A stretch of DNA of 64,000 nucleotides from Saussurea involucrata. Lineage: Eukaryota > Streptophyta > Magnoliopsida > Asterales > Asteraceae. Location of the stretch: assembly GCA_033807775.1 (NCBI GenBank), contig CM066315.1:7568501-7632500 (forward strand). The letters are read 5' to 3'. Of the stretch, positions 56,128-64,000 are shown one piece after another (position 1 is the stretch's first letter; each line of letters starts with the position of its first letter). The translations under genes and the position numbers were made by a program. A model generated the notes under the pieces. It had not been told where the DNA came from and did no database searches. It saw only the letters and a program-made list of their open reading frames with translations.

Positions 56128-57686
56128 TGTAACGACCCAGACTATTTAAAGAAGTTTTACTTTCTTGTGTTAGGTCTTAAATAAAAGAGGAAGCTGAGTG
56201 GTCAATCTGTAAATATGGGTTAGGGTATTTAAGGGCACTAAACCCTAGGAATGTAATCATTTGGAGCTGGTGGCGGCTAAGAGAACGCTGAGTAGAGGGG
56301 GAGTAGAGAAGTTGACGGTTTCAATCAATTGGGAGAAATTCTTGCAATCAAGCTGAGGTAAACAAATATAAACCATCCTCTCCTTAGTTCTCTGTTTGTG
56401 TTTAGAAATCATTTTTTGACTCTGTAAGTTAAGCAAAATAAGGAATCAATGTTCTTGATTTAAAGTGAATCGGAGGTTTTGCTTGAAGAATGATTAAGAT
56501 GATTGGGTTGCAATTAGAACCTTTGTAAAAACTTCACGTAACCTGTTTCTTCGATTAAGCGAGTGAAATGTAGTTGTAATCGCGTCGTTTGGCTCTGATA
56601 GAAATCTGAGTCCTGGTGTTTAAGTTTTCTAAATACCGGTAAGTTTGCAAGCCCAAGTACCGATAATGTTGCAAGCCCAAATACCGGTATGTTTGAGCCC
56701 AAATCCCGGTATTTTACAAGCCCAAATACCGGGATGTTTGAGCCCAAACATTTAAGATTTAAGATCGAAAGAAGCTCGTTTATTAATTGTCAATTTATGA
56801 GTTACGTTCCTTCATCTTAGGTGTTCTAACTAGAGGTCGGGAGCGTAAGTAAGAAGTCTTGAGACGAGAAGTTGCTAAAAAGCCAGGTGAGTTTTCTAAC
56901 TAAAATACGTGTTATGTTAACATGTTTTCTAAAGCGAGTACATGATGAGAAATGTCATGTTTTATTACTATGCTTTTACTTGCATGAAAGTTGTTTACAG
57001 TTGTAAAGGAGTTTTATATATAGTTTATGGGGCGGGCCTATACCGTGTATGATTTATGGGGCGGGCCTATCCCGTGAAAGATTTATGAGATGTATGCATA
57101 CATGATGGTAGACGTAAACTGGTCAAGATGGGAGAGTAGTTCCGCCAGTGCTCACGCCGGAAAGGTGACCCGTTTATGGCATGGAAGAGAGCATCCAGTA
57201 AGGCAACGTGGGACTGACTCGTTGTCACTTTCGGGTGACTTCAGGGTGCCATTTACGAGCGCAGATTTATCCGTGAGAGAGTTTTACAAAGTTTTATATG
57301 CGAAAGCTTATGTAAAGTATTGTGATGGTTTTATGAAAAGTTTATGAAAGTTTTATATCTGAAAGTATAAACTGTTTTAAATGATTTTGAGAAATGTCAT
57401 GAGGGACTTACTAGACCGCATGGTCTAACCCTCGCATTTTTCAAACTAAACCTTTTCAGATAAGCAGATAGTAAGAGAATCCAGTAAGTGAGCAAGAGCA
57501 GGATAAAGTACAGTTGCAGATAGAGACATGGCCACTCATACTTTTAGTGGTAGTTATTCTCAGCTGTGTATAGGTTGTTTCCGCCAACCTAAGTTATTTA
57601 GACAGATGTAACGAAATTCGTGGACCCAGTTTTGTAATTGCTTAATAATAATGCTATGTATGATTTATTTAGATTGGGTTGTTAAA
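56128..57686 (+). repeat. 3' LTR of the gypsy fragment
   Basis: Starts TGTAACGACCCAGAC after the polypurine tract and ends near GATTGGGTTGTTAA, complementary to the start with small changes (expected GGGTTGTTACA). Contains a CCGGTA-rich tandem array at 56634-56752 and two 31-bp units TTTATGGGGCGGGCCTAT(A/C)CCG at about 57026-57078. The right border is approximate. Confidence 0.6.
56634..56752. repeat. CCGGTA-rich tandem array in the gypsy LTR
   Basis: Five or so units of about 22-28 bases built on GCAAGCCCAAATACCGGTAT, with forms TACCGGTAA, TACCGATAA, TACCGGTAT, TCCCGGTAT and TACCGGGAT. Confidence 0.8.
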
Positions 57687-57913
57687 TTGTAGAATAAATT
57701 ACAAATTTGGTGTTACCGTTCATCATTATAATTTTAAGTTATAAAATAGCCATTGTGATTTGTAAAATTTAATCATTTTCTCTAATTTTGGTTACATTTG
57801 CGACTTTGTGTCATATGTTATCAAATCAAAATCAATTTTATGATTTTTGTCAATTTAAATTTTGATTGGACTTAAATGTCTCTTATAAATCATTTAGACC
57901 AAAAGTCTTAATA

Positions 57914-58037
57914 AAAGTCTTAATCTTTTTTATTTAAAAAATAAATCCATTTCTTAAAGTCTTAATCTTTTTTATTTAAAAAATAAATCCAATTCTTAAA
58001 GTCTTAATCTTTTTTATTTAAAAAATTAATCCACCTG
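57914..58037. repeat. 42-bp tandem repeat, three units
   Basis: AAAGTCTTAATCTTTTTTAT starts at 57914, 57956 and 57998, with near-identical 42-base units. Confidence 0.92.
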
Positions 58038-59127
58038 ACTTCTTCTAGAAATTCACAGTTCCCAATTCATAGTTTGTTATCTTTAATAAATTCAAAGATA
58101 TATGATTATTTAAAGATATAATTATTCATATCTGATAAAAATATTTTAAATGTAAAAATCTGAATAAATAAATCTCCGTATTCTTTATGATTGCATTCTA
58201 AATCATATTGTTATAAAGATCATCCTTGTTGAAGTTTTGTTCCAACGGATATTTTAAAATTTCCAGAGAGAGAGAGGGAGAGAGAGAGAGATCTTCAAAT
58301 TTGAAAAAATAGCATACATGTTAAAAGAAAAGATGTTCTAAGAGGATCTCGAACATATTCTCCAACGAATATTTGAAATCTCAATTAATTGAACCTCAAA
58401 TAACTAATCTCCAGATGATCACGAATGGGCCTAAAGTTATCGCAGATGAACCTCCATGGTCATAAGCCATTGATAGATAAAACTTTCCATAAAACATATT
58501 CCCCTAAGGATTAACCAGTGCGCCACGAGATCCACCATCTATATAAAGACCACTTTATTCAAGCAATATAAAGACATTTAACTAATAATCGACATTTTAA
58601 TAACTACTTTGCTTCAATTTTCATAAAAGCACATTGATTAGGGTATGAAAAGAGCCATTAACATATGCAACGAAAAACGTAGATGTATACAATACAATTT
58701 CAACGTAACAAGATTTGGTTGATTAACGATGTGAATGAAGATATTAGAGCGAGTACACATCAATATAGAATACGAAAGTGAAATAATAACGAGCACCCAA
58801 TATCGAGGTTGGGAGAACTATACATTCTTGAGGACAAAAGTGTTACTGCGGGCATAGTTGAGGGGCTCTGCGGGACTTTTGGCCAAAGAGTCGTGACACG
58901 TGGGTGTGGGTCCGCGGTTGCGAAGCCCACCGCGGAAATTTTGGGTATTTTGGTAAACTCATCGAGATTTTGGGTATTTTGGTAAGTAAAAGTCAAACTT
59001 TGAGTATTTTAATTAAATTCCCTATTAAGTAACTATAAAAAGAGAGATGGTCATGGTGTGATTAATTGAAAATAGAGGGACTAATTGTGTAATTTAATTT
59101 GGCATCCTTTTCGAAAACCACTGTTCC
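58038..59127. other. Separase upstream region
   Basis: AT-rich, with a (GA)n run at about 58266-58290 and a repeated ATTTTGGGTATTTTGGTAA at 58940-58983. TCCAACGGATA at about 58244 resembles the mitotic MSA element. No gene. Confidence 0.4.
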
Positions 59128-59136
59128 TTTCCCGCC
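59128..59136 (+). promoter_or_regulatory. E2F-type site upstream of separase
   Basis: TTTCCCGCC lies 71 bases before the chosen start codon. It matches the E2F consensus seen twice upstream of HAT1 in this window. Binding is inferred. Confidence 0.5.
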
Positions 59137-59198
59137 TCTTTCAACATTTCTCCTCCTTCTTCTTCCTCAATCCTCCCTTCTCATTCTCTCACACGCTA

Positions 59199-62100
59199 AT
59201 GGAGGACCCTGACTCCGCCACCCAATCCTCACTCCTCTCCGAACTTCAAAACCCCTCTCATCCCTCCTCCATCCACCACCGCTTCTCCGCCTACCTCCAC
59301 CCCTTCTCCGCCGTCCTCAATAAACCCAAAAAACCCTCCAAATCTTCAAAAATTGATTCCGAACAATCACCTACTATCCGAACCCTAGCTAAGAAGTTCA
59401 CTCCGTTTCTTAACAAAGCCCTATCTATCCTCCCCAAACGCCTCAAGGAAACGCCCAAAACCGACTCTTCTTACGCTTCCGACCTCTTTGAAACGTACAC
59501 ACTTTGCCTCAGTTGTGTGGACTCTTTTTCGTCCCAGCTGAGTAAACCCCACTCGTATCAGTTCTATCGGATTCGGTTGATGCATTGCTATGGGGATTGG
59601 GGGAGATACGAAGATGCACAAAATGAAGGGTATTCGGTGCTCAAGTTTATTGGGAATTTGCCGGGTAAAACAAGTGGAAAGCTAAGGGGACGGATTCTTC
59701 CGGACTTAGGGAAAGATGATGGTGATAAGGAGGTCGCGGAGTTGATAATAGAGGTCGTTGTGTCACTTGTCAAGTGTGCTTCACGAAGTAAAAACGAGGA
59801 AAATTTTCGTAGAGTACTGTCTGTTGTCAAGGAAATCCAAGAGTTGAGGTATAGTTTTACATCCTTGCACTTTGTTTTGTTTATGATTGCACCAAAAATA
59901 GCTGACATCATAGTATTGGGCTGTTTTTGATCATCAAAAATCAAACTAAATACAAAAATATTGCATTATTATTAAGACAATTCAAGAGCCACCATATAAC
60001 ATATGTTAATTCATATGTTTCATTTTTACTACATGAGTAATAACAACACATGTCTATGGGTAATGTATATATGTAGTTAAGTATATGTTTGCAGTAGAAA
60101 CTCTATTTTGTTTTGTCATGTTGAGTGTCATGTAATGCAGTAGCAACAAATTACATGAGCATATGAATCTTAAAGCCTTAAAGGTTTTATGCTGTGATAT
60201 ATGATCATTAAAACCACAATTTCCTAGAGGGTTTTGTTTTAACCGGTTACATACCTGAAGACATCGATTAGTTTAGATTTGCATCTTAGGATTAGAATAA
60301 AAAGCTTGTGTAAAGACCAATGTGATACCTTAGATGTTAAAGATCATCTCCAATAGATTGATTATAATGGAGAACATAGAGATTTTTTAGATTTTTAGGT
60401 GATTCTCCAAAACGGAGAAAGTGGGGGAGAGAGAAGGTAGAATTCTCCATATTTGGAGTAACCTCCAAACATTATATCCATAACTTTGTGTGTTTCCCGA
60501 TAAATGTTTAAAATTCTATAGTGATATTAAATGCATTGATAATTTTAATACTGTAGTCTTCAAAATGGAGGAATTATTGGAGTTGAATGTAATTTTTTTG
60601 AGAAAATCCCATGACTTTTGTTTCTTTATTTTGGAGAAATTATAGTAAATATGTCGGAGATGCTCTATGACCTTTTCTATCTTTGTGCAAGCTTAGACAA
60701 TGAATCCTATACTCTCACTATTCTCATTAAACTAGAAACGAAAGTCCATGGAAAGTTGAGTACCCTCCAGTATGGGATTTTTTTTGAACTTTTGGACTTA
60801 ATTAGTTCACAAAGAGAGATCATAACTAGTGGCTCACATGTGCATTGCTGGTACAACTTTAGACAACCAAGCAAATAGTTAGAAAACAAGTAGCATTTTA
60901 CCAACCAAATGACTGGTTCTTGACACAATTAAAATAACCTCTACTCACAAAAAAAACTCACCCAAAAATAAGTCATTAAGAACATCAATTGAATCTTACA
61001 ATCAATTCATATTAAAATCACAAAATAAGAAACAAATGTATGATATTTAGCGTGTATAATGGTCTAGAAGAAGCTCATTGTTTCTGTTGTCAAAAAGTAC
61101 CTAAGTTCTTTTACTGATATTGTAGAAATTGACATTGAGATGCAAGAAAAAGTAAGTAGACAGTCTTGTGCGTGCTTAGGAGAGAATCGGTGAACTAGTG
61201 AAGGGTCATAGAACTTCTAATCAATTAATTTTTATATACTTTTAAATAAATAGTATAACAAAAAAAAATTGGGACATCTATTCTTGCTTGTTGCCCCCTG
61301 GGCAAGTGCCCATCCTGCCATTGTCCAGGAACAACCTGTTCCTTGCGGGTGTGTTTGGTATCCAGGCAGAATGGAACAGGTCAAAACAGTTGTTTAGCGT
61401 TTGTGGTAAGATAAAAATGGATAGAACAGAATAGATCAAATGACCAATTTACCCCAATTGAGTTGTTTATGTTTTTTATATATTTGATAAAGTTATGTAA
61501 TTTATAATAAAATAAATATTTTTTTATAACAAAATATATCATTAGAAAGTTTTCATCAAGACGATTAAAATGCCATGAAAATAAAAGGTTTATGCAATTT
61601 CCAATTGTTATTATCTGTATATTTGTATTATTATCTATATTTAATAAATTACATAAATACCAAAATATAAAAATTGTATAAAAATAATATTTTGAGGACA
61701 ATAAGTGAAAGTTTAAAGACATAAAATAGAATAATTAAAATTTAAAGAATGAATAAAATGTAAGGAGGAAGGTGTATTTGATGTTTTAGAAGAGAATTAT
61801 GTTTTATTTTGAGGTTACATTAGTAAAATATAGGTCTGTTCCACTCTCTTCCATGGCATGTTCTACTATGTTCCTGTCTGTTCTACATAAAAGTTCTACC
61901 AAACATGAGACAATGATCCTTGTTCTGTTCGGACAATAATCACCTTTGAATGTTACCATGACTTGATGCAACCTTGAAATAATTTATTATATGATTAATG
62001 GCTAGTACAGGATTATTTGCTTAAAAGCCACCGTAGAAACTATAGTAATTCTTAGAAATGTTGAATGGTAATCATGACAGGATGATAGAAGCGGATGCAC

Positions 62101-64000
62101 ATGAGAAGCTGCACAGATCGCTTGTCACACATCTGAATCAATGTGCTTTGTTTCTGGTTGGGGAACTTGGAAGCTTTGACTGGAAGCTGGCCCACGAGTT
62201 TTGTCTTGTAACATTTTCAGAGTTTAGAAGATCGTCTATGAATGATCAAATGGAAAAGGTGAAGCACCAATCTTAGATCCCCCCCCCAATGCCTTAATGA
62301 AGGTTAATGGGTTTTATATGGATTTTCTTATTTATACTCTCTGCAGTTGCAGTTTGGACACATGATATGCTCTTCACTTTTTTCACAATTGGAATTGGAC
62401 AATCAACCTCCGTCCAGTCTAGGCATACTTACCTGTGTGTTGGATGCCATGGCTCATGAATGCAAGGTAAGGATCTATGTTTTTCTTGTGTTTCCTTCAC
62501 TTCTTATAATATCATGTTGAAATTTTGCTGGGAATTAGGCTAATCATTCCATTTCTCAGTTCTTGCTGGGAATTAGGCTAATCATGCCAATAGTGTTTAA
62601 GTTTTGTTTGAAGGAACGAAGTTATATTTTGGTGTTTATTATAGATACTGCTAAGTGCTTTTCCAACCAGTATATTGTGATTCTTTTGGTTGTTAGGAGC
62701 ATCTAATCTCCAATGATAAGCTCTACAATTTGGAAAAAAAAAGATATAGGAACCTTGAGAAAACATAAAAGAACATGAAATCACATCACAAAAGATCTAA
62801 TATTAGTTGTTCCCATTGTATATATTTTCTTTATTTGTAGGCTTAGATTTTATTCTAGCATTTATGTAAATTATTCCACTTAGCACTTTATACGTATCAT
62901 CTATTATGCAAGAAAAATAAGAAATAAAAGCTTTCTCATTTCTATCACTTCTTTACATTACATAGCTCTATTTTTTAATTAATATCCAAACAATATGTAG
63001 TTTAAGAGAATTAAATCAAATGAGAGAATCAAAGGAGTTTCTGCCTGACAGACTACTTCTGAATTTCTTACAATTCTTATCAATTTAGTGTCCGGCTTCT
63101 ATTTTAACTGTAATAATCAAATACCTAATATTCAATTCTATTTTTTTTTTAAAACTAATGCATGGAGAAGATAAACTTGCAATCATAGGAAGAATTACAT
63201 ACATTTTTCAACTTAGAATCTTAAAGGTCCCCGACCAAACTTTTTCTTAAACTTTTGTTCTCTCTCTCTCTCTCTCAATGGAACACTTGTTTGATATGGA
63301 AGAATTCTATAATAACTAGGTTTTATGATCTTATATTTAAACCTCTTCGTTATACATAAAAACAATTCGAATCTTAAAGGTTAGATACATGCGGGTAGTG
63401 CAATATCGACATTAGTAAAGACCAACATTCACTTTGACTATAAAGTAAATGAGAACCAAATACATGCAGGTTGGTAAGGAAAAGTCTCTTGTAGATTTTC
63501 TGGAACTTGTTGACTATTGTGCCATCAAATGTCGGAATGCAACTGTAGATTTTTGTGGCGCAGTTGCAACTCACTTCAACAAACTAGCAAACGGATTTTC
63601 TCAGGTATTTGTTAACAGGTACTTTTATATGTGTTTTAGCTCCCATATTTTCCTGATTTTATAATTAAAAGAATCCAGTTTTAGTAACAGTCAGTTTGTA
63701 GGTCAATTCATCATCGATCATGAGGCTTTACACTATCACACTGTCCATTAATGACTTGAATTCTCATTCAAGAGGGGGCAACTCCAAAATGCTGAAAGCT
63801 GGAAAGGACATTTCTCTCCCCAAGGTTTTGCTTAACATGGAAGATCAGCTACACAGGTCAATTAACACCCATGGCTCATATAAACTCAGTGCCGAAAAAC
63901 TTGAAAGCACCTATAGGGCTTTGTACTTTACTGCATTAAAATTCTTGTGTGAGCCAATTTCCAAGCTGATAAACTCTGAGCGTGAAGATATACTTTGTGG
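59199..64000 (+). CDS. ESP: Separase (ESP), 5' part
   Basis: Separase is the cysteine protease that cuts cohesin at anaphase. Five exons are read to the window edge: 59199-59848, 62081-62258, 62347-62466, 63470-63604, 63702 onward; all borders are GT-AG and phases match. The N-terminal text agrees with plant separases: IRTLAKKFTPFLNKALSILP, ETYTLCLSCVDSFSSQLSKP, YGDWGRYEDAQNEGYSVLKF, ELIIEVVVSLVKCASRSK, then EADAHEKLHRSLVTHLNQCA, LELDNQPPSSLGILTCVLDA and ALYFTALKFLCEPISKLINS. This is only the helical N-terminal region of a protein of about 2100-2200 residues; the catalytic His/Cys domain is outside. An upstream in-frame ATG at 59085 would add 38 residues, but the E2F site and family N terminus favour 59199. 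Intron 1 holds two MITEs. Confidence 0.85.
60341..60665. mobile_element. Tourist-like MITE in separase intron 1
   Basis: Starts AGATCATCTCCAATAG and ends GTCGGAGATGCTC, preceded by TAA and followed by TAT. Related to the MITE at 54911 but more diverged. Confidence 0.6.
61346..61935. mobile_element. Family M2 MITE in separase intron 1
   Basis: Left end GGGTGTGTTTGGTATCCAGG with GGAACAGG, right part TGTTCTACATAAAAGTTCTA, CCAAACATGAGACAATGATC and TTGTTCTGTTCGGAC. Same family as 14662-15030; the right border is less clear. Confidence 0.55.

Larger units (their letters stand above)
55696..57686 (+). mobile_element. 3' end of a Ty3/gypsy retrotransposon (plus strand)
   Basis: The frame reads ELKSVHPTFHVSDLMKRLSD then AEMAVPLGDLSIDEELTYVG E, a stop, and in the same frame KSRKTRSKEVRLMKVQWRHH, which is the chromodomain-like/GPY C terminus of gypsy integrase. 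Two stops interrupt it. A polypurine tract TTTTGAGGGGGGAGTA precedes the LTR at 56128. The rest of pol is missing, with homology starting at about 55790. Confidence 0.82.

Noticed and set aside
59085..59198. Upstream in-frame ATG for separase
   Set aside because: The extra 38 residues overlap the E2F site and a CT-rich leader and do not look like a separase N terminus; 59199 preferred.

Overview
This is a plant nuclear window, from a eudicot and quite possibly an Asteraceae genome (the family is an impression from the repeat types, not proven). The evidence is genes with many GT-AG introns, Sirevirus-type Ty1/copia and Ty3/gypsy retrotransposons, many PIF/Harbinger-like MITEs with TAA/TTA target duplications, Helitron ends, a plant tRNA-Pro and plant-only gene families. 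Small ORFs outside the genes below are mostly chance reading frames in repeats and introns.

Layout. 1-7115: two nested Sirevirus copia elements on the minus strand; element A (1-4631, running off the window) sits in the gag-pol of element B (4632-7115). 7437-7868: two 25S rDNA pieces in opposite orientation. 8197-8268: tRNA-Pro(TGG), minus. 8451-14075: HAT1/HAG2 type-B histone acetyltransferase, ten exons, plus, with MITEs in its introns. 14.2-17.1 kb: MITEs and SINE-like repeats. 17187-20791: chloroplast DUF3531-family gene, seven exons, minus. 21-23.7 kb: a stray NifU-like exon and a disabled COBRA-like pseudogene. 24120-26666: a very young Sirevirus with almost no interior. 26.7-32.2 kb: repeat mosaic. 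32783-33503: ribosomal protein eS30 gene, plus. 34-37 kb: MITEs and one small unknown gene. 37.7-43.7 kb: decayed Ty3/gypsy. 44.5-46.5 kb: long inverted-repeat element. 46583-47223: last three exons of a MATE transporter. 47568-53757: a PATRONUS/securin-like gene, minus, whose first coding intron holds a Helitron of about 4.9 kb. 55.7-57.7 kb: 3' end of a second gypsy element. 59199-64000+: 5' part of a separase gene, plus.

The most striking point is the last pair. Plant securin (PATRONUS) is the inhibitor of separase, and here a securin-like gene and a separase gene lie head to head, about 4.7 kb apart between their 5' ends. The securin-like protein also carries an exact-length internal duplication of 85 residues that doubles its D-box-like motif. 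HAT1 and separase both have E2F-type TTTCCCGC sites just upstream of their starts, which fits cell-cycle genes.

Copia LTRs A and B/C carry arrays of short palindromes upstream of a TATA box, and a gypsy LTR carries a similar CCGGTA-rich array. Palindrome arrays and multiple polypurine tracts are known Sirevirus traits, so family assignment is firm, but these motif sequences deserve a closer look. All exon joins were made by eye from splice signals and reading-frame continuity; no database search was possible.
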